Origin: Arthrobacter sp. PM3
Lineage (GTDB): Bacteria; Actinomycetota; Actinomycetes; Actinomycetales; Micrococcaceae
NCBI RefSeq assembly: GCF_003352915.1
Contig: NZ_CP022314.1
Location: 2,639,272 to 2,703,271 of the forward strand
Reading direction: 5' to 3'
DNA: 64,000 nucleotides
Positions 53,085-61,249 of this stretch are shown here, in pieces; position 1 is the first letter of the stretch, and each line of letters starts with the position of its first letter. The position numbers and the translations under genes are program-made. The notes beneath the pieces were generated by a model that had not been told where the DNA came from, did not search any database, and saw only the letters and a program-made list of their open reading frames with translations.

Positions 53085-53900
53085 GTGCTGCTGGCCCTGA
53101 TGCAGGCGAACTCGGCCGTGCTGGACATAACGGCGAACTGCGCGGCGGTCGAGGGCGCGGCGCGGGCGGCGTCCGCCGCGGGCGCCCGGCTGCTGCTCAC
53201 CCCGGAGCTCTTTCCGGTGGGCTACGCGCCGCGCCGGCTGCGGGCAGACCTGGACCCCGGCGCGCTGCCCGCGCTCCGGGAGCAGCTGGCGGGCATCGCC
53301 CGGCGCCACGGCATTGCCCTGGTCTACAGCCTGCCCGCCGTGACGCCCGCAGGGGAGTGGCACATCACCGCAACCCTGCTGGACGAATCCGGGGATGAGC
53401 TGCTCAGCTACGCGAAAGTGCACCTGTTCGGCCCCGACGAGCGCGCGGCGTTCGCGCCGGCGGCGGCCGCTCCCGGCGTCGTGGATTTCCACGGGATCAC
53501 AACGTCACTGGTCATTTGCTACGACATCGAGTTTCCCGAGGCGGCGCGGGCCGCGGCCGTGCGCGGCGCCGAACTGCTGTTGGTGCCGACGGCCCTGGCC
53601 GGCGGATTCGACGCCGTCCCGAAGGTGCTGGTCCGGGCCAGGGCGCTGGAGAACCAGCTGACGGTGGCCTACGCCAACCACACCGGGGTGGAGGAAGCAT
53701 ACGACTTCCACGGCGGCAGCATCGTCGCCGGCCCGGACGGCTCGGTCCTGGCCGAGGCCGGGCCCGGTGCGGAACTGCTGTTCGCCGAACTCGGCGGGGC
53801 GGGGCCCGGGACTGACGCTATCGGGGCGGACGACGCCGATGCGGCGGTGGCCTACCTGCGCGACCGCCGCCCGGAGCTCTACCGTTCCTGGGGCGTCTGA
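53085..53900 (+). CDS. Carbon-nitrogen hydrolase (nitrilase family), DavA-like amidase
   Basis: This 271-residue protein has the nitrilase-superfamily triad: Glu41 in LLTPELFPVGY, Lys111 in SYAKVHLFG and Cys145 in LVICYDIEFPE, followed by GAELLLVPTA and VRARALENQLTVAYANHTG. It is closest, by the motifs I know, to 5-aminovaleramidase (DavA), which hydrolyses the amide made by lysine 2-monooxygenase. A DavB-like monooxygenase is encoded 3 kb on, supporting an amide-to-acid role. The GTG at 53085 follows GAGGTGG; the frame extends upstream without support. Its 3' end overlaps the PucR gene by 22 bp, tail to tail. Confidence 0.87.
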   Translation: MLLALMQANSAVLDITANCAAVEGAARAASAAGARLLLTPELFPVGYAPRRLRADLDPGALPALREQLAGIARRHGIALVYSLPAVTPAGEWHITATLLDESGDELLSYAKVHLFGPDERAAFAPAAAAPGVVDFHGITTSLVICYDIEFPEAARAAAVRGAELLLVPTALAGGFDAVPKVLVRARALENQLTVAYANHTGVEEAYDFHGGSIVAGPDGSVLAEAGPGAELLFAELGGAGPGTDAIGADDADAAVAYLRDRRPELYRSWGV

Positions 53901-55579
53901 GCGTCCTGGCGCCCGATGTCCGTGTACTGCAGCGCGATCCACAGTTCCGCGCGGGACTGGGCCCGGTTGAGGTCCAGGCCCAGCAGCTCGGCGACGATGC
54001 CGATCTGCCGGCGGACGCTGTTGCGGTGCAGTCCCGTCGTCTTCGCGGTGGCGTCCCAGCTGCCGTTTTCGCCCAGCCAGGCGCGCAGGACACCCAGCAG
54101 GCCGTCCCGGCGCTCCGGTTCCAGCTCCAGGACCGGTGCCAGCAACCGGGTCGCCAGCAGGGTACCGGCTTCGGTGCCCAGCAGGCCGGCCACGGACCAG
54201 GTCACCTCGTCCGCCCGGACGCTCCGGCGGCTGGTCAACACCCGGTTCCGCAGCGAGGAGGCGCGCTGATAGGCCTCCGGCAGGCTCTCGAATTCGGTGC
54301 CGCTGCCAACCACGAGGCGCCAGCCGAGCCGTTCCACCTCGGCGAGCAGGGCGTCGTCGACCTTTAACCGGGTAACGGCGGCAAAGCCGTAGTCGGTCAG
54401 CTCCACGAGTTTGGTGTCGAACAGCCGGCGCCATTCCAGCAGCTCCCGGACCTGCCCCTCGCCGGCGCGGCGCTGCCCGCCGCCGGCCTGGCCGCCCGCG
54501 CCGTCGTTGTCCAGCCGGATGCCCTGGACAACGCGCAGCTGGGCGGACCGGGTGGAGGAGGTGCTTTGTGCCAGCAGGTCCTTCAGTCCGGTGATGTGCC
54601 GTGCTGTGCCGGAGGCCGTGGTTTCCGGGTGTAGCAGCAGCGCCGTGGCCAGCTGGCTGGGTGCCAGGGAGCCGCTGGTGCGCTGCCGGACCAGCAGTTC
54701 CAGCAGCCCGACGGCGGTGGAGACAACGCTGTTTTGCGCCGGGGTCAGCGGGACGTCCGTGCCCAGGACGAGGGCGCCGAGGTTGGCGTCCCGGGTGCTC
54801 CGCAGCGGGTACCCGAAGACCAGCGCCGAGCCTGCGGCGTCGAACGAGTCTGTTTCCACCCGGGGACCGCTGCCGCTGAGCAGCCGCGCCAGCAGCGGCT
54901 GCAGGGCGGCGGAATCCGCACCGGGAAAAGCGCCCGGGCCTGCCGGGGCGGCCGATCCGCGGGCGCGCACCCGCCCGTCGGCGCCGACCAGTACGGCCCA
55001 GACCGGGACGCGCCGCGCCAGGGCCGCCAGGAGTTCGTGTTCGGGGCGTGCGGACAGGACGGCGCGCATGAGCTGCCGGTTGGTGTCGGCCAGTTGCCGG
55101 AAGGTCCTGGCGTTGTCCGACTCGAGGAGCCGGGAGAACTCGAGCCCGAGTGCGGCGAACGGGAGGCTCCCCGGAATGGAAACCAGGGTCAGGCCGTGCC
55201 GCCGGCACGCCTGCAGCACGGTGTCCGGCACGGCGTCGAAGTAAGGTTCCAAGCCAAAGCCGAGGGCGCCGACCCGGGCCGCGACCAGGCGCTGCACGTA
55301 GGCGTCCACGGCTTCCGCGCTGCCGCCTTCGGCCACGAACGGCAGGCCGGCCGTGAGCAGGAATTCGCCGTCGAGCAGGTAGGGGGTGGGGTTATCCAGC
55401 TCGCTCGGCTCGACCCAGCGCAGCCGGTCGCCGCCGTTGCCGGCGTCGTGCAGGACCTCGAGTGCCGGCAGCTGGCGGAGGAACTGTGCCAGCGTGACGA
55501 AGCCGAGCCGCTCGGCGTCCTCAGCAGCCACTGCCGGCTCCCTGCGAGCGGACCGCCCGGGCCGCCGACTCCGGTGCAT
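53879..55579 (-). CDS. PucR family transcriptional regulator
   Basis: This 566-residue protein has an N-terminal PucR domain (about 28-150; FVTLAQFLRQLPALEVLHDAGNGGDRLRWVEPSEL), a central GGDEF-like/CdaR-like region, and a C-terminal PucR helix-turn-helix (about 505-555; NGSWDATAKTTGLHRNSVRRQIGIVAELLGLDL). Such regulators control amino-acid, purine and amine catabolism. It is divergent from the permease-monooxygenase pair and convergent with the amidase, so it most likely controls them. An inverted repeat CCACC-N6-GGTGG (55616-55631) lies in the shared promoter region. Confidence 0.92.
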   Translation of the reverse strand: MHRSRRPGRSARREPAVAAEDAERLGFVTLAQFLRQLPALEVLHDAGNGGDRLRWVEPSELDNPTPYLLDGEFLLTAGLPFVAEGGSAEAVDAYVQRLVAARVGALGFGLEPYFDAVPDTVLQACRRHGLTLVSIPGSLPFAALGLEFSRLLESDNARTFRQLADTNRQLMRAVLSARPEHELLAALARRVPVWAVLVGADGRVRARGSAAPAGPGAFPGADSAALQPLLARLLSGSGPRVETDSFDAAGSALVFGYPLRSTRDANLGALVLGTDVPLTPAQNSVVSTAVGLLELLVRQRTSGSLAPSQLATALLLHPETTASGTARHITGLKDLLAQSTSSTRSAQLRVVQGIRLDNDGAGGQAGGGQRRAGEGQVRELLEWRRLFDTKLVELTDYGFAAVTRLKVDDALLAEVERLGWRLVVGSGTEFESLPEAYQRASSLRNRVLTSRRSVRADEVTWSVAGLLGTEAGTLLATRLLAPVLELEPERRDGLLGVLRAWLGENGSWDATAKTTGLHRNSVRRQIGIVAELLGLDLNRAQSRAELWIALQYTDIGRQDAQTPQER

Positions 55580-55615
55580 TTGGTCTCATGGATGAAGCCT
55601 ACAGGTCATTTTGCA

Positions 55616-55631
55616 CCACCATGAGAGGTGG
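55616..55631. promoter_or_regulatory. Small inverted repeat between pucR-type gene and permease
   Basis: CCACC and GGTGG are separated by six bases, midway between the divergent regulator and permease starts. Short and possibly chance; a candidate PucR operator only. Confidence 0.3.
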
Positions 55632-55690
55632 CTCACAAGCCTAGGGTGGTCAGGGGAATCCGACCACTACTGAAGATAAGGACGTCGACG

Positions 55691-57226
55691 ATGACTGTGC
55701 CAACTCTGCTCAGGGAACACCCGCCGGCTCCCGCCGGCCGTCCCGGGCTCGCCGCCCAGCTCCTGCGCCGCAAGCCGATCGGGCAGCTGGTCAGCGAGGC
55801 CGAAACCGGACACGGCGGCACGCGCCTGGTCCGCAGCTTCGGCGTGCTGCAGCTGACCATGATCAGCGTCGGCGCCACGCTCGGCACCGGGATCCTGGTC
55901 ATCCTGGGCGAATCGGTGCCGCTCGCCGGGCCGGCCATCTGGATCTCCTTCGCCATCGCCGGCTTCGCCGCGCTGCTCTCCGCGGTGTCCTATGCGGAGA
56001 TGGCCGGCCTGGTGCCTGCCGCCGGGTCCAGCTACTCCTACACCTACGCCACCATGGGCGAGGGCATGGCGTGGATCTGCGGCTGGTGCCTGGTGCTCGA
56101 GTACGCCGTCTCCGTGGCCGCCGTCGCCGTGGGTGCGGGCCAGTACGTCAATGAGGCGCTGGCGGTCGCCGGCCTGGCGTTGCCGGACGCCCTTTCGCAG
56201 CCGCCGGGGGCCGGTGGGCTGCTGAACGTGCCCGCGATCGTGATCGTGGTCCTTGCCATGGTGCTTCTGGTCCGAGGCGCCAAGGAGAGCGCCTGGATCA
56301 ATACCGCGATTGTCCTGGTCAAGGTCGGCATCCTGCTGTTCTTTTGCGCCGTGGCCTTCACGGCGTTCAACGGCGGGCACTTCGAACCCCTCATGCCGAT
56401 GGGCGCCGCCGGCGTCTCGGCCGCGGCGTCCCGGGTCTTCTTCTCCTACATCGGCTTCGACGCCGCGTCCACGGCCGGCGAGGAAGCCCGAAACCCGAAA
56501 AGGGACCTCCCTCGGGCCATCCTGCTGTCCATGCTGATCGTCACGAGCATCTACGTGCTTGTCGCCGTCGCCGCCATCGGCGCCCGCCCCTGGGGCTGGT
56601 TCGACGGCACCGAAGCGGCCCTCGTGAAGATCCTCGAGGAAATCACCGGCCAGCCGTGGGTCGGCGTGGTGTTCGCCGTCGGGGCCGTGCTCGCGATCGC
56701 CAGCATCGTGCTGACCGTCCTCTACGGGCAGACCCGGATCCTGCTGTCGATGTCGCGCGACGGGCTCGTCCCGAAGGTCTTCGGCCGGGTCTCGGCCCGG
56801 ACCGGAACGCCCGTCGCCGGAACCCTGATCGTGGGCACCGCCGTCGCGCTGACCGCCGGACTCGTGCCGCTCGGCGCCCTCGCGGACGCCACCAGCATCG
56901 GCACTCTCTTCGCCTTCGCGCTGGTCAACGTGGCCGTCATCTACCTGCGGCGGACGCGTCCGGAGCTCACCCGGAGTTTCCGCGTCCCGCTCTTCCCGCT
57001 GACCCCGATCCTGGGCGCCCTCATGTGCGCCTACCTCATGGCCAACCTCGGCGCCGAGACCTGGGCGGTCTTCGGTGTCTGGATGCTCGTGGGCCTCGCC
57101 GCCTACTTCGGCTACGGCCGGAAGAATTCCAGGGTGGCCGCCCTGGGCCACGAGGAATACCGTGAACTATCAGCCCGCCAGCCCGCCACCACCACAACCC
57201 CGGAACTGAAGGCAGACATCTCATGA
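55691..57226 (+). CDS. APC family amino-acid permease
   Basis: This 511-residue protein has 12 to 14 membrane segments. The first reads MISVGATLGTGILVILGESVPLAGPAIWISFAIAG, with the family GxGI-type unwound helix; segment 6 region is AASRVFFSYIGFDAASTAGEEARNPKRDLPRAIL, characteristic of cationic amino-acid transporter-like APC members. It should import an amino acid such as lysine or arginine for the neighbouring monooxygenase. The ATG at 55691 has AAGGA upstream. Its stop overlaps the next start as ATGA, so the two proteins are translated together. Confidence 0.92.
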   Translation: MTVPTLLREHPPAPAGRPGLAAQLLRRKPIGQLVSEAETGHGGTRLVRSFGVLQLTMISVGATLGTGILVILGESVPLAGPAIWISFAIAGFAALLSAVSYAEMAGLVPAAGSSYSYTYATMGEGMAWICGWCLVLEYAVSVAAVAVGAGQYVNEALAVAGLALPDALSQPPGAGGLLNVPAIVIVVLAMVLLVRGAKESAWINTAIVLVKVGILLFFCAVAFTAFNGGHFEPLMPMGAAGVSAAASRVFFSYIGFDAASTAGEEARNPKRDLPRAILLSMLIVTSIYVLVAVAAIGARPWGWFDGTEAALVKILEEITGQPWVGVVFAVGAVLAIASIVLTVLYGQTRILLSMSRDGLVPKVFGRVSARTGTPVAGTLIVGTAVALTAGLVPLGALADATSIGTLFAFALVNVAVIYLRRTRPELTRSFRVPLFPLTPILGALMCAYLMANLGAETWAVFGVWMLVGLAAYFGYGRKNSRVAALGHEEYRELSARQPATTTTPELKADIS

Positions 57227-58950
57227 CCATCGCCACCGAACTGCCGGCCAACGCACCGGCCTCCACCCAGGCCCCCGCGCCGGGTTCAGCCCAGGCTTCC
57301 GCCCAGGCTCCCATCACCATGCTGAACCCGGACTTCCCGTTCAGCTACGACCACTACCTGGCCCACCCCGACGGCCTCGGCTCCGTGCCGGCGGAACTGT
57401 ACGGGACGGAAGTCGCCGTCGTCGGCGCCGGCCTGTCCGGGCTGGTGACCGCCTACGAACTCATGAAGCTGGGCCTGAAACCGGTGGTCTATGAGGCCGA
57501 CAGGATCGGCGGGCGCCTGCGGACCGCCAGCTTCCCGTCCGCGCCGGGCGTCGTCGCGGACCTGGGCGGCATGCGCTTCCCGGTTTCCGGCAAAGCCTTC
57601 TACCACTACGTGGACCTGCTCGGGCTCCAGACCCAGGACTTCCCCAATCCGCTGGCCTCGGCGACCTCCAGCACGGTCATTGAACTCGCGGGCCGGAAGC
57701 ACTACGCGCAGACCGCGGCGGACCTGCCGCCGTTTTTCCTCGAGGTGGCCCAGGCGTGGAAGGCGGCCGTGAACGACGGCGCCCGGTTCGCCGAGATGCA
57801 GGAGGCCATCCGCGCCCGGGACACGGCCCGGATCAAGGAACTGTGGAACGCGCTGCTGCCGGTGCTGGACGAACAGACGTTCTACGGCTTCATCGCCGGC
57901 AGCGACGCCTTCAAGGAGGCCGGCTTCGCCCACCGCGAGGCCTTCGGCCAGGTCGGGTTCGGCACCGGCGGCTGGGACACCGACTTCCCCAACTCCATTC
58001 TCGAAATCCTCCGCGTCGTCTACACCGACGCCGATGACCGGCACCGGCTCATCGCCGGCGGCGCGCAGCGGCTCCCCGAGGCACTGTGGGAGCACGCGCC
58101 GTCGGGCATGGCGCACTGGCCGGACGGCACCTCCCTGGCGTCGCTGCACGCGGGTGCCCCGCGCGGTGCCGTGGACCGGATTGCCCGCGACGGCGACGCC
58201 GACTTCCGGATCCGGGAACGCTGGGGCCGCGAGTCCGCGTATCCGGCCGTGGTGACCACGTGCCAGTCCTGGCTGCTGTCCACCCGGATCCACACGGACG
58301 AATCCCTGTTCCCGGCCGAGCTGTGGACGGCGATCGAACGCTCGCACTACATGCAGTCTTCCAAGACCTTCGTCATGGTGGACCGCCCGTTCTGGAAGGA
58401 CATTGACCCGGACACCGGCCGCGAGGTGATGTCGATGACGCTGACCGACCGGCTGAACCGGGCCACCTACCTGCTGGACAACGGCCCGGACCAGCCCGCC
58501 GTCATCCTGCTGTCTTACACCTGGAACGACGACGCCCTGAAGTGGCTCGCCCTCGACGCGGAGGAACGGGTGAAGCTCATGCTGCACTCGCTCGAGCAGA
58601 TCTACCCCGGCGTGGACATCGCCAGCCACATCGTGGGCCAGCCGATCACCGTCTCCTGGGAGGCGGACCCGAACTTCATGGGAGCCTTCAAGGCCAACTT
58701 GCCCGGGCACTACCGTTACCAGCAGCGGCTGTTCACGCACTTCAAGCAGGACGGCCTGCCCGCCGAGCAGCGCGGGATCTTCCTGGCCGGTGACGATGTC
58801 TCGTTCACCGCCGGGTGGGCCGAGGGGGCCGTCACCACCGGCCTGAACGCGGTCTGGGGCGTGGTCAACCACCTCGGCGGCCGGACCCCGGCGGGGAATC
58901 CGGGCCCGGGCGAACTGTTGCCCGAGCTGGGCCCGGTCGCCCTGGACTGA
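57223..58950 (+). CDS. Flavin amino-acid 2-monooxygenase, DavB (lysine 2-monooxygenase)-like
   Basis: This 575-residue flavin amine-oxidase-fold protein has VAVVGAGLSGLVTAYELMKLGLKPVVYEA (64-92), LGGMRFPVSGKAFYHYVD, VGFGTGGWDTDFPNS, MQSSKTFVMVDRPFWKD and a C-terminal FAD segment IFLAGDDVSFTAGWAEGAV. These stretches are those of lysine and phenylalanine/tryptophan 2-monooxygenases, which oxidatively decarboxylate an amino acid to its amide. I favour a basic amino acid (lysine, or arginine, whose monooxygenase is known biochemically from arthrobacters). The first 32 residues are an Ala/Pro/Gln-rich extension of unclear use. It is coupled to the permease gene. Confidence 0.9.
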   Translation: MTIATELPANAPASTQAPAPGSAQASAQAPITMLNPDFPFSYDHYLAHPDGLGSVPAELYGTEVAVVGAGLSGLVTAYELMKLGLKPVVYEADRIGGRLRTASFPSAPGVVADLGGMRFPVSGKAFYHYVDLLGLQTQDFPNPLASATSSTVIELAGRKHYAQTAADLPPFFLEVAQAWKAAVNDGARFAEMQEAIRARDTARIKELWNALLPVLDEQTFYGFIAGSDAFKEAGFAHREAFGQVGFGTGGWDTDFPNSILEILRVVYTDADDRHRLIAGGAQRLPEALWEHAPSGMAHWPDGTSLASLHAGAPRGAVDRIARDGDADFRIRERWGRESAYPAVVTTCQSWLLSTRIHTDESLFPAELWTAIERSHYMQSSKTFVMVDRPFWKDIDPDTGREVMSMTLTDRLNRATYLLDNGPDQPAVILLSYTWNDDALKWLALDAEERVKLMLHSLEQIYPGVDIASHIVGQPITVSWEADPNFMGAFKANLPGHYRYQQRLFTHFKQDGLPAEQRGIFLAGDDVSFTAGWAEGAVTTGLNAVWGVVNHLGGRTPAGNPGPGELLPELGPVALD

Positions 58951-59017
58951 CGCCGCTCCCGGCCGGCCGGGCCGGGGAGTGCAGCCCGCCCCGGCTGCGC
59001 CGGCCGGGGAGTGCGTG

Positions 59018-59554
59018 CTATCCGGCGGCGTGCATGTCCCGGTGCATATTCATGTGCGCGCGGGCCAGTTCCCGGTAGTGCGCGGCGTTCTGCCGGACGC
59101 CCGCGAACTCCTCGTCGCTGAGCCCGCGCCGGACCTTGGCCGGCACGCCGGCAACGAGCGAGCGCGGCGGGATGACGGTGCCCTCGAGCACCACCGCGCC
59201 GGCCGCCACGAGCGAGCCCGTCCCGATCACGGCACCGTTGAGGATCGTGGCGCTCATGCCGATCAGGCAGTCGTCCTCCACGGTGCAGCCGTGCACCACG
59301 GCGCTGTGGCCGACGCTGACCCCGGCCCCCACGGTGCAGGGGAACCCGGGGTCAGCGTGCAGCACCACGTTGTCCTGCAGGTTGCTGCCCGCACCCACGG
59401 AGATGGCGGCGGTATCGGCGCGGACGGACACGCCGTAGAAGGCGCTCGAGTCCGCGGCCAGGGTGGCGTTGCCGATCACCGACGCCGTGGGCGCGACGAA
59501 GGCGGAATCATGGACGGCCGGGGTCTCGCCGGCGAAAGGGTATAGGGGAGCCAT
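59018..59554 (-). CDS. Gamma-carbonic anhydrase family protein
   Basis: This 178-residue left-handed beta-helix protein has hexapeptide repeats and three histidines, His66 (NVVLHADPG), His83 and His88 (SVGHSAVVHGC), in the places of the zinc ligands of gamma-carbonic anhydrases (YrdA/Cam/PaaY type). It ends with an amphipathic helix (ELARAHMNMHRDMHAAG). The acid-base residues for anhydrase activity are not certain; some relatives are thioesterases or structural. It lies 21 bp after the methyltransferase gene on the same strand and may be co-transcribed. Confidence 0.9.
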   Translation of the reverse strand: MAPLYPFAGETPAVHDSAFVAPTASVIGNATLAADSSAFYGVSVRADTAAISVGAGSNLQDNVVLHADPGFPCTVGAGVSVGHSAVVHGCTVEDDCLIGMSATILNGAVIGTGSLVAAGAVVLEGTVIPPRSLVAGVPAKVRRGLSDEEFAGVRQNAAHYRELARAHMNMHRDMHAAG

Positions 59555-59575
59555 GCCTCCAGCCTAGGACACGGG

Positions 59576-60043
59576 TCAGTCCGGGGCGCGGAGGACCGTG
59601 AAGCCCTCCGCCGTGCCCGCGCTGTCGCCGATGCGCTCGCCGGCACCCTCGCCGGTGCTGCGGGGGCCGGCGGCGGGAAGGACGACGGCGATCGGCGCGC
59701 CGGATTCGGCCACCCGCCCGAGTTCCCGGACGACGTCGTCCCACTGCTCCGGCGGCAGCCCCGCCAGGGCGTCCACCGCCCAGACGGAAGAGAACGCCGC
59801 ATCGGCGAACGGCAGCGACGCCGGGCCCGCGACGCTGGCCTCCAGACCGTGGGCCCGTGCGGCGTGGATGTTTTCCTCGGAGAGGTCGACCCCGGTGAAG
59901 TGGATGCCCGACTGCACAAAGTGCAGCCCGTCGGCGCCCGCGCCGCAGTCGAGACCCAGCACCGCGTGCCGGCCCTCGGACTTCAGCAGCGCCACGAACG
60001 ACTCGAGCCGGTCTTTCCGGATGGTTTCCATAGCACTAGCCAT
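59576..60043 (-). CDS. Small SAM-dependent methyltransferase-like protein
   Basis: This 155-residue protein has the class I methyltransferase motif I VLGLDCGAGADGLHF (28-42), the acidic end of strand 2 in FTGVDLSEENIHAA, and SLPFADAAFSSVWAVDALAG, as in Methyltransf_11 proteins. It is shorter than the usual 200 or more residues and ends soon after strand 5, so it may bind SAM with a reduced acceptor domain or be inactive. Two ATGs (60043 and 60031) lie in a TAGTGCTATGG direct repeat, and no ribosome site decides between them. It is 33 bp after purU. Confidence 0.75.
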   Translation of the reverse strand: MASAMETIRKDRLESFVALLKSEGRHAVLGLDCGAGADGLHFVQSGIHFTGVDLSEENIHAARAHGLEASVAGPASLPFADAAFSSVWAVDALAGLPPEQWDDVVRELGRVAESGAPIAVVLPAAGPRSTGEGAGERIGDSAGTAEGFTVLRAPD

Positions 60044-60076
60044 AGCACTAATCAGGCACCGGTATAAGGACCGGTT

Positions 60077-60937
60077 TCAGTTAAAGACAACCGTCCGGTT
60101 TCCGTCGAGCAGGACGCGGTGCTCGGCGTGCCACTGCACGGCCTGGGCGAGGGTCCGGCCCTCCACGTCGCGGCCCATCTGGACGAACTGCTCGGCGGTG
60201 CGCCGGTGGTCCACCCGGATGACTTCCTGTTCGATGATCGGCCCTTCGTCCAGGGCCGCCGTGACGTAGTGCGCTGTGGCGCCGATGAGCTTCACGCCCC
60301 GGGCATGCGCCTGGTGGTACGGCTTGGCACCCTTGAAGGAGGGAAGGAACGAGTGGTGGATGTTGATGGCCTTGCCCGTGAGGTCGTTGCAGAGCTCGTC
60401 GGAGAGGATCTGCATGTACCGCGCCAGGACGGTGAGCTCGACGTCGTGTTCCTTCATCAGGGCGCGGAGGGCGTCCTCGGCCTGGCCCTTGGTGTCCGGG
60501 GTGACGGGGATGTGGTGGAACGGGATGCCGTAGAACTCCGCCAGGCCCTCGAGGTCACGGTGGTTGGACACGATCGCCGGGATCTCGATCGGCAGGGTGC
60601 CGGAGCGCTGCAGGAACAGGAGGTCGTTAAGGCAGTGCGCCGAGGTGCTGGCCATCAGCAGGGTGCGTACCTTCCGGCCGGCCGGGTTCAGGCTCCACTG
60701 CATCCCGAAGGCCTGCGCCACCGGCTCCAGCGCCGCCTGCAGCTCGGCCTGGGACGCCGCCGTCGTTGCCTCCACCCGCATGAAGAACGTGCCGGTGCCG
60801 TGGCTGCCGTACTGCTGGGAGTCCGTAATATTGCAGCCCGCCACGAGCAGGGCGCCGGCGACGGCGTGCACGATGCCGGGCCGGTCAGGGCAGGACAGGG
60901 TCAGGATGTAGGAAGCAGTCAGGAACTCGTTATTCAC
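60077..60937 (-). CDS. purU: Formyltetrahydrofolate deformylase
   Basis: This 286-residue protein has an N-terminal ACT domain (about 8-85; YILTLSCPDRPGIVHAVAGALL) and a formyltransferase-type domain with the catalytic residues in INIHHSFLPSFKG (Asn, His) and ALDEGPII (Asp). It hydrolyses 10-formyl-THF to THF and formate, balancing one-carbon units; the ACT domain is the methionine/glycine-sensing site in the E. coli enzyme. It is divergent from glyA-folD, which carries a ZTP riboswitch on its leader. Confidence 0.95.
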   Translation of the reverse strand: MNNEFLTASYILTLSCPDRPGIVHAVAGALLVAGCNITDSQQYGSHGTGTFFMRVEATTAASQAELQAALEPVAQAFGMQWSLNPAGRKVRTLLMASTSAHCLNDLLFLQRSGTLPIEIPAIVSNHRDLEGLAEFYGIPFHHIPVTPDTKGQAEDALRALMKEHDVELTVLARYMQILSDELCNDLTGKAINIHHSFLPSFKGAKPYHQAHARGVKLIGATAHYVTAALDEGPIIEQEVIRVDHRRTAEQFVQMGRDVEGRTLAQAVQWHAEHRVLLDGNRTVVFN

Positions 60938-60992
60938 GAAGAACAGCCTACCTGCGCTTCAGCGGCGGTTTTGTAAGCGTTTTGGTACTGTT

Positions 60993-61075
60993 AACCCGTC
61001 GCAACTGGCGTTGGATGGCTAACCATCAGGGAGCGGCACTCACGAAGACCACGGATCGTACGCCTGGGCCGAGGG
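60993..61075 (+). ncRNA. ZTP (pfl) riboswitch on the glyA-folD leader
   Basis: The aptamer's conserved parts are all visible: P1 strand GTCGC (60998-61002) with GCGGC (61033-61037), the following AACTGGCG, the P2 hairpin GATGG-CTAA-CCATC (61014-61027), CAGGGAGC (61027-61034), and the distal CGCCTGGGC (61061-61069). This is the two-part pfl consensus, bound by ZTP (an alarmone of 10-formyl-THF shortage), and the riboswitch is known upstream of glyA and folD, the two genes that follow here. It should raise expression when ZTP accumulates. Confidence 0.88.
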
Positions 61076-61085
61076 TCATGTCTTA

Positions 61086-61143
61086 CCGGTTGGCAGCACC
61101 CCCGCTGCCGGGCCGTTGCCGGTGCCCCGCAGGGTGCCAACCG
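61086..61143 (+). promoter_or_regulatory. Hairpin in the glyA leader, likely expression platform
   Basis: CGGTTGGCA (61087-61095) and TGCCAACCG (61135-61143) pair perfectly over 9 bp around a GC-rich inner structure, just downstream of the ZTP aptamer and 107 bp before the glyA start. It could act as a terminator, although no T-run follows, or present an alternative fold; a switch pairing with the aptamer is not proven. Confidence 0.55.
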
Positions 61144-61249
61144 CCGCTGGTGCGGACCGCGTTCAAGCGGCCCGTAATCAAAGGACGGCGCAACGGGCGA
61201 GCCGGTAGCCTGACCAATAGCCGTACCCGCTGCCTACCAGGAGTTCCTC

